A stretch of 64,000 nt of DNA, taken from contig NZ_CP049838.1 of NCBI RefSeq assembly GCF_013085465.1, positions 558,001 through 622,000 on the forward strand. The letters are read 5' to 3'. Origin of the DNA: Streptomyces asoensis. GTDB taxonomy: Bacteria; Actinomycetota; Actinomycetes; Streptomycetales; Streptomycetaceae. The position numbers and the translations under genes are program-made. Shown here in pieces: positions 35,817-45,106 of this stretch (positions within the stretch are counted from its first letter, which is position 1; every line of letters begins with the position of its first letter). The notes under the pieces were generated by a model. It ran no database searches and was not told the DNA's origin. It saw only the letters and a program-made list of their open reading frames with translations.

Positions 35817-37790
35817 TTATGAGCTCGCGCGTCGCGCCGCTGCCTGGGTGATCCGGTCGAACATGACTCCGAGAAGGACGATGGCGAGTCCCGCCGCGAG
35901 TCCCTTCCCGTACAGCTGCCCCTGTGAGAAGCCGGCCACGACGTCGTAGCCGAGGGCGCCCGCTCCTACCAGGCCGCCCACAACAACCATCGACAGCACG
36001 TAGATCAGGCCCTGGTTGGTCGCGAGCGTCAGGGCACTGCGTGACATCGGCAGTTGAACCTTGGTGATGATCTGCCAGGTGTTGCACCCGGCGGACGTGG
36101 CCGCCTCGACGGTGGTTTCGGGCACGGCCCGCACCCCGTCAGCGATGATCTTGATGGCGACCGGCGCCGCGTAGACGATCGCGGCGACGATGGCCGTGAA
36201 GCGGGTCGCGCCGAACAACGCCAGGAACGGCACGAGATAGACGAACGGCGGCATGACCTGCGCCGCGTCCAGGGTGGGCCGCAGCAGCCGGTCCACGAGC
36301 GGGCTGCGCCCCATCCACACCCCGAGGACCATGCCGAGCAGCATGACCAGCACCGTCGCCACGAGGGTCGACGCCAGCGTCGTCATGGCGTCCGACCACA
36401 GGCCGGTGCCGACCAGCAGGACCAGGCAGACGGACGTGGTGACACCGGCCCGCCAGCCGCCGAGCACCGCGCCCAGCGCGATCAGCACCGCGCAGACGAG
36501 CCACCACGGGGAGTCGGTGAGCAGCGACTGGAACGGGTTGAGCAGGCCGTTGGTGATGCCGTCGCGGAAGGCGTTGGTGAGGCCCGACAGGTTGTCCTGC
36601 GCCCAACTGGTCGCGGTGTCCGCCGCGCTCGCGATGGAGCTGCCGATGCCGCCGTCGCCGGGGAACTCCGCCGCCCACAGATAGGTGTGCGACAGATAGA
36701 CGAGGACCGCCGTGACCGCCGCGCCCGCACCCAGCAGCGGCCGCCGCCATGTGAGGAAGCGGTTCTTCGAACGCCGGGCCGTCTCCGCGCGGGCGCTGGC
36801 CGCGGTGGTGACCCGGTCGAGGACGATCGCCATGACGACGATGGCGAGCCCCGCGTTGAAGGCCGTTCCCACGTCGAGCGACTGGAGTGCCTGGACGACG
36901 GTCTTGCCGAGGCCGGGCGCGTCGATCAGCGCGGCGATGGTCACCATGGCCAGGGCGGCCATGATCGACTGATTGACGCCCATCACCACGGTCCGCTTGG
37001 ACATGGGCAGCAGGACCTTCAGCAGGGCCTGCCGTCGGGTCGCGCCCAGCGATTCGGCGGCCTCGACGGTGGTCTCCGGCACGGAACGGATGGCGTGCGC
37101 CGTGATGCGGATCGCGGGCGGTGCCGCGTAGATCACGGTGGCGATCGTGGCGGAGGCCCCTCCGATCAGGAAGAACAGGGTCAGCGGGGCGAGGTAGACG
37201 AAGGTCGGCATCGTCTGCATGAAGTCCAGAAAGGGCGTCACGATCCGGTTGACCCGGTCCGACAGCCCCGCCCACACCCCCAGCGGGATCGCGAACAGCA
37301 GCGCCACGAAGACCGCGGAGAGCGTGAGCGACAGGGTGTCCATGCTCTCCTGCCACAGCCCCTGCAAGCCCAGGAAGGTGAAGCCCGCCACGGCCAGCAG
37401 GGCGACCCGCCAGTTGCCCACGGCCCAGGAGACGTAGCCCACGATGCCGACGACGCCGAGCCATCCGATCTGCGGAAGGGGGCGGCCGGCGGAGGGCTGT
37501 GAGATCAGGTGCTGGATGAAGGTCACCAGGTTGTCGATGACCAGGCGGATCTCGTTGAAGAAGTAGAGGAACAGCGGGTTGGAGTTGCGGTCCGCGCCGA
37601 TCGAGTCGTTGACGTCGTTGAACCACCGGTGCAGGTCGGTGAGGTCCGCCGCCGCCAGGGTCAGGGTCTGCCTTCCGCGGAGGACGACGAAGAGGAGCAG
37701 CCAGGCCACCAGGATCGCGGCCACCACCGTGCGCCGGCCGACCTTGCGGACGCCGGCCAGGGGCGCGGACTTCTCCAGGGCGACGGCCAT
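35817..37790 (-). CDS. Double-length ABC permease (two fused ProW/OpuAB domains)
   Basis: This 657-residue permease contains two complete BPD_transp_1 halves in tandem. Each has its own EAA loop: RSVPETTVEAAESLGATRRQ in the first half and RAVPETTVEAATSAGCNTWQ in the second. The usual OpuAB has one such domain and acts as a dimer; here one chain supplies both. ATG 37790 overlaps the ATPase stop by one base; a GTG one codon upstream is an alternative. A roughly 75-residue hydrophilic segment (RWFNDVNDSIGADRNSNP) follows the first helix. Confidence 0.93.
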   Translation of the reverse strand: MAVALEKSAPLAGVRKVGRRTVVAAILVAWLLLFVVLRGRQTLTLAAADLTDLHRWFNDVNDSIGADRNSNPLFLYFFNEIRLVIDNLVTFIQHLISQPSAGRPLPQIGWLGVVGIVGYVSWAVGNWRVALLAVAGFTFLGLQGLWQESMDTLSLTLSAVFVALLFAIPLGVWAGLSDRVNRIVTPFLDFMQTMPTFVYLAPLTLFFLIGGASATIATVIYAAPPAIRITAHAIRSVPETTVEAAESLGATRRQALLKVLLPMSKRTVVMGVNQSIMAALAMVTIAALIDAPGLGKTVVQALQSLDVGTAFNAGLAIVVMAIVLDRVTTAASARAETARRSKNRFLTWRRPLLGAGAAVTAVLVYLSHTYLWAAEFPGDGGIGSSIASAADTATSWAQDNLSGLTNAFRDGITNGLLNPFQSLLTDSPWWLVCAVLIALGAVLGGWRAGVTTSVCLVLLVGTGLWSDAMTTLASTLVATVLVMLLGMVLGVWMGRSPLVDRLLRPTLDAAQVMPPFVYLVPFLALFGATRFTAIVAAIVYAAPVAIKIIADGVRAVPETTVEAATSAGCNTWQIITKVQLPMSRSALTLATNQGLIYVLSMVVVGGLVGAGALGYDVVAGFSQGQLYGKGLAAGLAIVLLGVMFDRITQAAARRASS

Positions 37791-38878
37791 CACGCCCCGC
37801 CTTCGTGCCCGGCGACCACCGCGAGGATCTCCTCGTCACCGACGATGCCGAGCAGCTTGCCGTCCTCCACGACCTTGACCGGCTTGTCCGCGGCCAGTAC
37901 CGCCCGGGTGGCCTCCTTCACCACGACGTCCGGGCCCAGCTCGGGACCGTCCAGAGCGTCGTCGGGCTCCGCCGGGCGCATGATCCACCGGAGGGTGAGG
38001 ACATCGCCGCGCGGCACGTCCTTGACGAACTCGCGTACGTAGTCGTCGGCCGGGGCGCCCACCAGCTCGTCGCCGGTGCCGCACTGGACCATCTTGCCGT
38101 CGCGCATGATCAGGATGCGGTCGCCCAGCTTGAGCGCCTCGGAGAGGTCGTGGGTGATGAACACCATCGTCTTGCCGACCTCGTGGTGCAGCCGGATGAC
38201 CTCGTTCTGCATGTCACGGCGGATCATCGGGTCGAGCGCCGAGAAGGGCTCGTCGAAGAAGAGCACGTCCGGGTTGCCGGCCAACGCCCGGGCGAGGCCG
38301 ACGCGTTGCTGCATACCGCCGGAGAGCTGGTCGGGGTAGGAGTTCTCGTACCCCGAGAGGCCGACCAGTTCGACGACCTCCAGGGCCCGCTTGCCGCGTT
38401 CGGCCCGGCTCATGCCGCGGATCTCCAGGCCGAAGGCCACGTTGTCGACGACCCGGCGGTGCGGCAGCAGCCCGAAGTGCTGGAAGACCATGGAGAACTT
38501 GCGGCGCCGCAGGTCGCGCAGGCGTCTGGCGTCCGCTTCGCGGATGTCCTCGCCCTCGAAGACGAGCTCGCCGGCGGTGGGTTCGATCAGCCGGGTCAGA
38601 CATCGCACCAGCGTGGACTTGCCCGAACCGGACAGACCCATGACGACGAACACCTCGCCCTTGCGGACGTCGAAGTTCACGTCGCGTACGGCGGCGGTGC
38701 AGCCGGTACGGTCCATGAGCTCGCGGCGGGTGAGGCCGCACAGCTCCTCCGAGTCCGGCACCTGGTCGGCCTTCGGCCCGAACACCTTCCACAGCCGGCG
38801 CACGGATATGACCGGAGTACCGTCCGAATCCTCGGGCGCGCCGCGCCGCTGCGGCACCTCGGTCTGTGTTGGGGTCAT
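37790..38878 (-). CDS. Glycine betaine/choline ABC transporter ATPase with CBS tail
   Basis: This is a 362-residue OpuAA/ProV-type ATPase. The family-specific insertion before the core ([20 protein letters not shown], then [19 protein letters not shown]) is present. Walker A is GLSGSGKST, the signature [15 protein letters not shown], Walker [13 protein letters not shown], and the switch His is in [19 protein letters not shown]-like module at the C-terminus ([26 protein letters not shown]) may sense ionic strength, as in OpuA. It lies 20 bp after the aldehyde dehydrogenase gene, so import and oxidation are coexpressed. Confidence 0.94.
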   Translation of the reverse strand: MTPTQTEVPQRRGAPEDSDGTPVISVRRLWKVFGPKADQVPDSEELCGLTRRELMDRTGCTAAVRDVNFDVRKGEVFVVMGLSGSGKSTLVRCLTRLIEPTAGELVFEGEDIREADARRLRDLRRRKFSMVFQHFGLLPHRRVVDNVAFGLEIRGMSRAERGKRALEVVELVGLSGYENSYPDQLSGGMQQRVGLARALAGNPDVLFFDEPFSALDPMIRRDMQNEVIRLHHEVGKTMVFITHDLSEALKLGDRILIMRDGKMVQCGTGDELVGAPADDYVREFVKDVPRGDVLTLRWIMRPAEPDDALDGPELGPDVVVKEATRAVLAADKPVKVVEDGKLLGIVGDEEILAVVAGHEGGA

Positions 38879-38898
38879 GATCGACCTCTCTTCGGCGT

Positions 38899-40368
38899 TC
38901 AGCCGCGGAACCAGTGTTGCGGCCGGGGTTGGATGTTCTGCCAGATGTGTTTGGGCTCTCGGTACTCGTCCAGGCCGGTCGGTCCCAGCTCCCGGCCCAC
39001 GCCCGAATGCCCGAAGCCACCCCATTCCGCTTGCGGCACGTAGGGGTGGTAGTCGTTGATCCACACCGTGCCGTGACGCAGCCGCCGGGCCACCCGCTGG
39101 GCCTTGCCGGCGTCCTGCGTCCACACGGCCCCGGCGAGTCCGTACTCGGTGTCGTTGGCGATCCGCACGGCGTCGTCCTCGTCGGTGAAGCGCTCGACGG
39201 TGAGCACCGGCCCGAAGGACTCCTCGTGCACGACGCGCATGTCCTGCCGGCACTCGTCGAGGACGGTCGGGGGGTAGTAGAAGCCGTCGGCGAGGGCGGG
39301 GTCGTCGGGCCGTTCACCGCCGCAGCGCAGCACGGCGCCCTCGGCGAGGCCCGCCGCGACATACGCCTCGACCTTCTCCCGGTGCTGCGCGGAGATCAGC
39401 GCTCCGGTCTCGGCCTCGGGGTCGAAGGGCCCGCCGAGGCGGATCTCCCGGGCGCGCCGGACGACCTCGTCGACGAGCCGGTCGTGCAGCGAGTCCTCCA
39501 CGATCAGCCGCGCGCCGGCCGAGCAGACCTGCCCGGAATGCAGAAAGACGGCCGTGAGGGCGAAGTCCACGGCCGTCTCGAAGTCGGCGTCGGCGAAGAT
39601 CACGTTGGGGTTCTTGCCCCCGAGTTCCAGCGCCACCTTCTTCACGGTCGCCGCGGCGGTGGCCATGATCCGTTTGCCGGTCTCCAGGCCGCCGGTGAAG
39701 GAGACCATGTCCACGGCGGGGTCCTCGGAGAGCGGGGCGCCGACCTCGGGCCCGGCGCCCAGGACGAGGTTGGCGGCGCCGGCCGGGAGTCCGGCCTCCG
39801 CCAGCGCCTTCATCAGCAGGATCGAGGTGGAGGGAGTGAGCTCACTGGGCTTGAGGACGATCGTGTTGCCGGCGAGGAGGGCCGGGGCGACCTTCCAACT
39901 CGCCTGGAGCAGCGGGTAGTTCCAGGGGGTGATCAGCCCACACACGCCGATCGGCTCGTGGACGACGCGGCTGACGGCGTCGTCTCGGCCGGTGTCGATC
40001 ACACGGCCGGCGTCGGTGCCGCCGATCCCACCGTAGTAGCGGAAGCAGGAGACGACGTCGGCGATGTCGTACTCGCTCTCCACCAGCCGTTTGCCGGTGT
40101 CCAGCGACTCCGCGCGGGCGAACTCCTTGGCATCGCGCTCGACGATGTCGGCGGTGCGCAGCAGCACCGCGCCGCGCTCCCGCTCGGAGGTGTGCGGCCA
40201 GGGCCCCTCGTCGAAGGCGCGGCGGGCGGCGGCGATCGCCGCCTCGGTGTCGGGACGCGTCCCTTCCGAGACGGTCGCGGTGAGGGAGCCGTCAGCGGGG
40301 CAGCGGATCTCCCGGCGCCCACCGGCCGACGGGTCCCGCCATTCCCCACCCACATACAGGTCTGCCAC
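38899..40368 (-). CDS. betB: Betaine-aldehyde dehydrogenase (ALDH superfamily)
   Basis: This NAD(P)-dependent aldehyde dehydrogenase of 489 residues oxidises betaine aldehyde to glycine betaine. Motifs are [37 protein letters not shown] with the catalytic Glu, and the nucleophile Cys in [13 protein letters not shown], then [13 protein letters not shown] chose GTG 40366-40368, preceded by GAAGGG, over an ATG at 40408-40410. The longer start lies inside an operator box, and 489 residues is the normal length. Substrate is inferred from the choline dehydrogenase and transporter genes around it. It heads the transporter operon. Confidence 0.9.
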   Translation of the reverse strand: MADLYVGGEWRDPSAGGRREIRCPADGSLTATVSEGTRPDTEAAIAAARRAFDEGPWPHTSERERGAVLLRTADIVERDAKEFARAESLDTGKRLVESEYDIADVVSCFRYYGGIGGTDAGRVIDTGRDDAVSRVVHEPIGVCGLITPWNYPLLQASWKVAPALLAGNTIVLKPSELTPSTSILLMKALAEAGLPAGAANLVLGAGPEVGAPLSEDPAVDMVSFTGGLETGKRIMATAAATVKKVALELGGKNPNVIFADADFETAVDFALTAVFLHSGQVCSAGARLIVEDSLHDRLVDEVVRRAREIRLGGPFDPEAETGALISAQHREKVEAYVAAGLAEGAVLRCGGERPDDPALADGFYYPPTVLDECRQDMRVVHEESFGPVLTVERFTDEDDAVRIANDTEYGLAGAVWTQDAGKAQRVARRLRHGTVWINDYHPYVPQAEWGGFGHSGVGRELGPTGLDEYREPKHIWQNIQPRPQHWFRG

Positions 40369-40394
40369 GCGCCAATGCCCTTCAGCCGAAATGC

Positions 40395-40430
40395 GTTGCG
40401 CATCATGCATTCAATTGCTTGTGGTGAAAC
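40395..40430. promoter_or_regulatory. Paired 17-bp operator, betB-transporter operon
   Basis: Box 1 is GTTGCGCATCATGCATT (40395-40411). Box 2 is ATTGCTTGTGGTGAAAC (40414-40430). They have the same 19-bp phase as the other copies. The pair lies 26 bp ahead of the proposed betB GTG start and overlaps the alternative ATG, which argues against that ATG. Confidence 0.7.
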
Positions 40431-40538
40431 ACCTTGACGAACGCCACAGACCTGCGTCAAGGGGTTGGCGGATGACGATTTCGCCATGCGGGTACTTATG
40501 CGGCCGCCCTTGACCGAAAGCGGAGTCGAGTCGACCAT

Positions 40539-40574
40539 GTTGCGTATCGCTCACCATGTTGTGCAATACGCACC
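40539..40574. promoter_or_regulatory. Paired 17-bp operator, purU
   Basis: Box 1 is GTTGCGTATCGCTCACC (40539-40555). Box 2 is GTTGTGCAATACGCACC (40558-40574). The phase is 19 bp. It lies 13 bp ahead of the purU GTG start, just upstream of the GGAGGT ribosome site. Confidence 0.75.
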
Positions 40575-40587
40575 GACGGAGGTCGCT

Positions 40588-41469
40588 GTGTCCCCTAAGT
40601 ACCCTCGTCCGCAGCCCGGTCGTGAGTACGTCCTCACCCTCTCCTGTCCCGACAGCGCCGGCCTGGTCCACGCCGTGAGCGGCTTCCTCGTCAGGAACTC
40701 GGGCAACATCCTGGAAAGCCAGCAGTTCGATGATCGGCTCCAGGGCCGTTTCTTCATGAGGGTTCACTTCGACGTTTCCGACCCGGACGCGAATGTGAAA
40801 ACACTGCGTTACCGATTCGGTCCCGTCGCCGAGGCGTATCGCATCTCCTGGACCCTGAGCGAGGCGTCGACGCCGACCCGGACGCTGATCATGGTGTCCA
40901 GGTTCGGTCACTGCCTCAACGATCTGCTGTTCCGCCAACGCACCGGCGCACTCAACATCGAGATCCCGGCGATCGTCTCCAACCACCGGGACTTCGAGGG
41001 CCTGGCGGAGACGTACGGCATCCCCTTCCACCACATACCCGTCACCAAGGACACCAAGGCCGAGGCCGAGGCGCGCCTGCTGGAGCTGGTGAGGGAGCTG
41101 GACGTCGACCTGGTGGTGCTGGCCCGCTACATGCAGATCCTCTCCGACGACCTCTGCAAGCAGCTCGAGGGTCACGCCATCAACATCCACCACTCCTTCC
41201 TCCCCAGCTTCAAGGGCGCGCGACCCTACGACCAGGCCTACGACCGTGGCGTGAAGCTCGTCGGCGCGACGGCCCACTATGTGACCCCGGACCTGGACGA
41301 GGGGCAGATCATCGAGCAGGACGTGGTCAGGGTGGACCACTCCCTCGACCCCGGGGACCTGGTCACGGTCGGCCGGGACGTGGAGGCACAGGTGCTCGCG
41401 CACGCGGTCAAGTGGCACAGCGAGAGCCGCGTCATGGTGTACGGCAACCGCACGGTGGTCTTCCGCTGA
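40588..41469 (+). CDS. purU: Formyltetrahydrofolate deformylase
   Basis: This 293-residue enzyme releases formate from 10-formyl-THF. GTG 40588 is chosen since GGAGGT (40578-40583) precedes it and longer starts would place the operator inside the gene. The N-terminal ACT domain (YVLTLSCPDSAGLVHAVSGFLV) is followed by the formyltransferase-like domain with LARYMQILSDDLC, NIHHSFLPSFKGARPYDQAY and HYVTPDLDEGQIIEQD. In this cluster it would regenerate free THF when methyl groups from betaine flood the folate pool. It is divergent from betB; each gene has its own operator pair. Confidence 0.94.
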   Translation: MSPKYPRPQPGREYVLTLSCPDSAGLVHAVSGFLVRNSGNILESQQFDDRLQGRFFMRVHFDVSDPDANVKTLRYRFGPVAEAYRISWTLSEASTPTRTLIMVSRFGHCLNDLLFRQRTGALNIEIPAIVSNHRDFEGLAETYGIPFHHIPVTKDTKAEAEARLLELVRELDVDLVVLARYMQILSDDLCKQLEGHAINIHHSFLPSFKGARPYDQAYDRGVKLVGATAHYVTPDLDEGQIIEQDVVRVDHSLDPGDLVTVGRDVEAQVLAHAVKWHSESRVMVYGNRTVVFR

Positions 41470-41482
41470 GCGGTGCGACACC

Positions 41483-41512
41483 GGGGCGGGGTCGGAAGTC
41501 CGGCCCCGCCCC
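41483..41512. terminator. GC-rich hairpin after purU
   Basis: GGGGCGGGG (41483-41491) pairs with CCCCGCCCC (41504-41512), extendable inward with CGG/CCG and one T-G pair around an AAGT loop. It starts 14 bp past the purU stop and is followed by a T-rich TCGTCTGTTCTGT. Confidence 0.7.
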
Positions 41513-41547
41513 TCGTCTGTTCTGTATACAAGCGCCGCACAGGTGAT

Positions 41548-41622
41548 TCAGCCCGTCCGGCGCTTGAGGTCGAGGCCCGTTCAGGGCCGAAGGGAGGTCC
41601 TGGGGCACAGCCCCCGGCAAGG
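41548..41622. repeat. Dispersed repeat copy between convergent genes
   Basis: On the plus strand it begins TCAGCCCGTCCGGCGCTTGA, continues GGTCGAGGCCCGTTCAGGGC and ends GGGGCACAGCCCCCGGCAAGG. It is a near copy of the element at 28273-28347 (minus strand). It lies in the ordinary intergenic location for this class, between purU and the MetF-like gene. Confidence 0.75.
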
Positions 41623-41637
41623 TCCGCTGAGCCCACC

Positions 41638-42474
41638 TCAGCCGCCGAGCCGCTCCCGCACGGCGCAGCGCCACCGTTCCGTCTCCGCGATCTGGTTGAA
41701 CGTGAACAGGTGCAGCCCGGCCACGCCCGCCGACGGCGCGGTGAGCGCCTTCTCCGTGCGCGCCAGCAGCCTGTCGGGTGAGTACCCGCCGGGTGTCGCG
41801 AACCGCAGGAACCACGAGGCGTGCTTGGTCAGGAATCGGGTCGACTCCCCCACCCCGATCTTCGCCGCCATGGACAGCAGCTTCGCCCGTTGTACCGGCC
41901 CCGCGACGCCCAGGTGGACGGGCAGCGTGATGTCCCTGCGCCGGATCCGGACGACCCAGTCCTCCAGCACCCGTGGGTCGAAGCAGAGGTTGCTCACGAT
42001 GTACGTGGCGTGCTCGCGCTTGTCCCACATGGCCTGAACGGTGATGTCGTCGTGGATGAGCGGATGGCTCTCGGGATAGCCGGCGATGCCGACGTGAGCG
42101 AAGGGCCTGCCCAGTTCGCTCAGCCTGCGCAGCACCGGCAGCGACCCGTCGTAGGCCCCGGCCGGCGGGTCGGCGTCGCCCGCCGGGACGAAGACGTCGT
42201 CCACGCCCGCCTCGCGCAGCCGGTCGGCGACCTCCTTCAGGTGCACCTCGTCCCGCAGCAGCCGCGCGGGCACATGCGGGACGACGCGGTAACCGTGCAG
42301 CGCGAGCCGGGTGGCGAGGTCGAGGGTCGGCTCCAGGCCCTTGACCGGCGACGCCGTCACGGTGACGACGACCTCGCGCGGGACATGGGCGAGGACTTTG
42401 TCCTCGGTCGCCTTCGCGGGAAGCACCTCGTAGCGGACGCTGTCCAGCAGCGCCCTCAGCCCTGAACCGGCCAA
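41638..42474 (-). CDS. Methylenetetrahydrofolate-reductase-like protein (MetF family)
   Basis: This 278-residue TIM-barrel protein resembles MetF. Stretches such as VVVTVTASPVKGLEPTLDLATRL, RVVPHVPARLLRDEVHLKEV, VDDVFVPAGDADPPAGAYDG, AHVGIAGYPESHPLIHDD and TYIVSNLCFDPRVLEDWVVRI line up with the family. A TTG start (42472-42474) follows the choline dehydrogenase stop by 3 bp, so the two are coupled. It could reduce methylene-THF, or be a variant MetF acting directly on a methyl-folate. The catalytic Glu near the usual N-terminal (F/Y)E motif is not evident, so the reaction is tentative. Confidence 0.75.
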   Translation of the reverse strand: MAGSGLRALLDSVRYEVLPAKATEDKVLAHVPREVVVTVTASPVKGLEPTLDLATRLALHGYRVVPHVPARLLRDEVHLKEVADRLREAGVDDVFVPAGDADPPAGAYDGSLPVLRRLSELGRPFAHVGIAGYPESHPLIHDDITVQAMWDKREHATYIVSNLCFDPRVLEDWVVRIRRRDITLPVHLGVAGPVQRAKLLSMAAKIGVGESTRFLTKHASWFLRFATPGGYSPDRLLARTEKALTAPSAGVAGLHLFTFNQIAETERWRCAVRERLGG

Positions 42475-42477
42475 CGT

Positions 42478-44148
42478 CTACCCGGCCTGCTGCTGAGCGT
42501 CGCGGTGACGGTAGTACACAGCCTTCGACGGCGCCTGCGGCTCCTTGCCCAGGATCAGGTCGGCGGCCTTCTCGGCGATCATCATCACCGGCGCGTAGAT
42601 GTTGCCGTTGGTGACGTACGGCATCACCGAGGCGTCCACCACGCGCAGCCCCTCCACGCCGTGCACCCGCATGCTGGTGGGGTCGACGACGGACATCTCG
42701 TCGGTGCCCATCTTGCACGTACAGGACGGGTGCAGGGCGGTCTCGCCCTCCTTCGCGACCCAGGCGAGGATCTCCTCGTCCGTCGCCACCTTCCGGCCGG
42801 GCGAGATCTCCCCGTCGTTGTAGGGGGCGAGCGCGGGCTGGTCGAGGAGCTTGCGGGCCACCCGGATCGCCTCGACCCATTCGCGGCGGTCCTGCTCGGT
42901 GGAGAGGTAGTTGAAGCGCAGCGCCGGGTGCTCGCGCGGGTCCTTGCTCTTGATCTTCACCGAGCCGATGGCGTCGGAGTACATGGGGCCCACGTGCACC
43001 TGGTAGCCGTGGCCGCCGGCCGGCGAGGAGCCGTCGTAGCGGACCGCGATCGGCAGGAAGTGGAACATCAGGTTGGGGTAGTCCACGTCCTCGTTGCTGC
43101 GGGCGAAGCCGCCGGCCTCGAAGTGGTTGGTCGCGGCGGGCCCCTTGCGGAAGAGCCACTGGAGCCCGATGAAGGGGGCGCGCCACTTGGCCATGTACGG
43201 CTGCATGGAGACCGGTTGCTTACAGGCGTACTGGACGTACACCTCCAGGTGGTCCTGCATGTTCTCGCCGACGCCCGGAAGGTCGTGGACGACGTCGATG
43301 CCGAGGGCGCCCAGCTCCTGAGCGTTGCCGACGCCGGAGAGCTGGAGCAGCTGCGGGGAGTTGATCGCACCGCCGCAGAGAATGACTTCCGCGGCGCGGA
43401 CCTGCTGGGGTGCGCCCCTGCCGCGCCGGTACTCGACGCCGACGGCCCGCTTGCCCTCGAAGAGCACCCGCGTGACGAGGGCGCGGGTCCTGACCGTGAG
43501 GTTGGGCCGCTTCCTGACGGGCTTGAGGTACGCCTTCGAAGCCGACAGGCGACGTCCGCGGTGGACGTTGCGGTCGAACTTGGCGAACCCTTCCTGCCGG
43601 AAGCCGTTGACGTCGTCGGTGGGTGCGTAGCCCGCTTCCTGGGTGGCCTTGAGGAAGGCGCCGAAGAGCGGGTTGGTCGCGGGACCGCGCTCGAGGACGA
43701 GGGGGCCGTCGTGGCCGCGGAACTCGTCGTCCGGGTCGGCGGCGAGACAGTTCTCCATGCGCCGGAAGTACGGCAGACAGTGCGCGTAGTCCCAGGTCTC
43801 CATGCCGGGGTCGGCCGCCCAGCGCTCGTAGTCCATCGGGTTGCCGCGCTGGAAGATCATGCCGTTGATGCTGCTGGAACCGCCCAGCACCTTGCCGCGC
43901 GCGTGGTAGACGCGCCGGCCCCCCATGTGGGGCTCGGGCTCGGACTCGTACTTCCAGTCGTAGAACCGGCTGCCGATCGGGTAGGTCAGCGCCGCGGGCA
44001 TATGGATGAAGACATCCCACGGGTAGTCGGAACGGCCGGCCTCCAGTACCAGCACCCGGTTCGCCGGGTCCGCGGAGAGTCTGTTCGCCAGTGCGCTGCC
44101 GGCCGAACCGCCGCCGACGATGACGAAGTCGTATTGCAGGGGAGCCAT
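42478..44148 (-). CDS. betA: Choline dehydrogenase (GMC oxidoreductase)
   Basis: This 556-residue GMC flavoprotein starts at ATG 44146-44148. It shows [19 protein letters not shown] for [23 protein letters not shown] (GMC signature 1), [20 protein letters not shown] (signature 2) and the C-terminal HPSCTCKMG with [22 protein letters not shown]. The length and motifs match choline dehydrogenases, and it sits among betaine genes, so choline is the likely substrate. It is divergent from an IclR gene with a perfect operator box between them. The MetF-like gene follows 3 bp downstream. Confidence 0.92.
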   Translation of the reverse strand: MAPLQYDFVIVGGGSAGSALANRLSADPANRVLVLEAGRSDYPWDVFIHMPAALTYPIGSRFYDWKYESEPEPHMGGRRVYHARGKVLGGSSSINGMIFQRGNPMDYERWAADPGMETWDYAHCLPYFRRMENCLAADPDDEFRGHDGPLVLERGPATNPLFGAFLKATQEAGYAPTDDVNGFRQEGFAKFDRNVHRGRRLSASKAYLKPVRKRPNLTVRTRALVTRVLFEGKRAVGVEYRRGRGAPQQVRAAEVILCGGAINSPQLLQLSGVGNAQELGALGIDVVHDLPGVGENMQDHLEVYVQYACKQPVSMQPYMAKWRAPFIGLQWLFRKGPAATNHFEAGGFARSNEDVDYPNLMFHFLPIAVRYDGSSPAGGHGYQVHVGPMYSDAIGSVKIKSKDPREHPALRFNYLSTEQDRREWVEAIRVARKLLDQPALAPYNDGEISPGRKVATDEEILAWVAKEGETALHPSCTCKMGTDEMSVVDPTSMRVHGVEGLRVVDASVMPYVTNGNIYAPVMMIAEKAADLILGKEPQAPSKAVYYRHRDAQQQAG

Positions 44149-44197
44149 GGTGCCTCGTCTCGCTCGCGCCGTAGATACGCGAGGCATGCTAATACCG

Positions 44198-44233
44198 GTA
44201 GCGTCATGCGCACCAGGTTGCGAACGACGCAAC
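44198..44233. promoter_or_regulatory. Paired 17-bp operator, betA/iclR divergent promoter
   Basis: Box 1 is GTAGCGTCATGCGCACC (44198-44214). Box 2 is GTTGCGAACGACGCAAC (44217-44233), with perfect 6-bp arms around 5 bp. The pair lies 49 bp ahead of betA and 66 bp ahead of the IclR gene, so it can control both. Confidence 0.85.
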
Positions 44234-44299
44234 TTGCAAGGTCTTTGTTTCGGCTTCGTTGCTTGCAGTCGTGTTGTTTACTGCGCGTATAGTTGTGTC

Positions 44300-45097
44300 G
44301 TGAGCAACCACAGCCAAGACACCGAAACGACAAGTTCGCAGGCCGGCGGAGTGCAGTCGGTCGACCGCGCCATCAGCGTCCTCGAGATTCTCGCCCAACG
44401 CGGCGAGGCGGGCGTCAGTGAGGTGGCCGCCGAGATCGACGTGCACAAGTCCACCGCGTTTCGTCTGCTCGGCGCCCTGGAGACGCGCGGCCTGGTGGAG
44501 CAGGCGGGCGAGCGCGGCAAATACCGTCTCGGCTTCGGGATCGTACGCCTGGCCGGTGCGGTGACCGGCCGCATCGACATCACCCAGCAGGGCCGCCCCG
44601 TGTGTGAGCGTCTCGCCGAGGAGATCGGCGAGACGGTCAACATCGCCGTCATGCAGGAGCACTACGCGATCAACCTCTACGAGGTGCGCGGCCCCGGCGC
44701 GGTCACCGCGCACAACTGGGTCGGCGAGCTGACCCCGTTGCACGCCACCTCCAGCGGCAAGATCCTGCTGGCCCACCTCCCTGCCAAGGAACGCGCCGCG
44801 CTGCTGGCCGAGGCCGGGATGAAGAAGGTCACCCCGCACACCATCACCGCCAAGACCAAGATCGAGAAGAACCTCGCCGAGGCCCGGGAGCGCGGTTACG
44901 CCTGGACCCTGGAGGAGCTCGAGGTCGGCCTGCACGCCATGGCCGCACCGGTCCGCAACCGTGACGGAGAGGTCATCGCGGCGCTGAGCGCCTCGGGGCC
45001 CGCGTACCGCTTCACCGAGGAGCGCCTGCACGAGCTCTCACCGGTGCTCCTCAAGGGCGCCCAGGAGATCAGCCACCGGATGGGCTACCTGGGCTGA
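44300..45097 (+). CDS. IclR-family regulator, candidate master regulator of choline/betaine catabolism
   Basis: This 265-residue regulator starts at GTG 44300. The winged-helix domain is VQSVDRAISVLEILAQRGEA, then VSEVAAEIDVHKSTAFRLLGALETRGLVEQ. The IclR effector domain follows (YAINLYEVRGPGAVTAHNWV, HATSSGKILLAHL, RGYAWTLEELEVGLHAMAAPVRNRDGEVIAALSASGPAYR). It is the only regulator gene inside the 25-kb pathway region and its own promoter carries the best operator pair. I infer that it binds all eight pairs and responds to choline, betaine or a downstream amine. Whether it represses or activates is not visible. Confidence 0.92.
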   Translation: MSNHSQDTETTSSQAGGVQSVDRAISVLEILAQRGEAGVSEVAAEIDVHKSTAFRLLGALETRGLVEQAGERGKYRLGFGIVRLAGAVTGRIDITQQGRPVCERLAEEIGETVNIAVMQEHYAINLYEVRGPGAVTAHNWVGELTPLHATSSGKILLAHLPAKERAALLAEAGMKKVTPHTITAKTKIEKNLAEARERGYAWTLEELEVGLHAMAAPVRNRDGEVIAALSASGPAYRFTEERLHELSPVLLKGAQEISHRMGYLG

Positions 45098-45106
45098 CCG
45101 GCCCGA

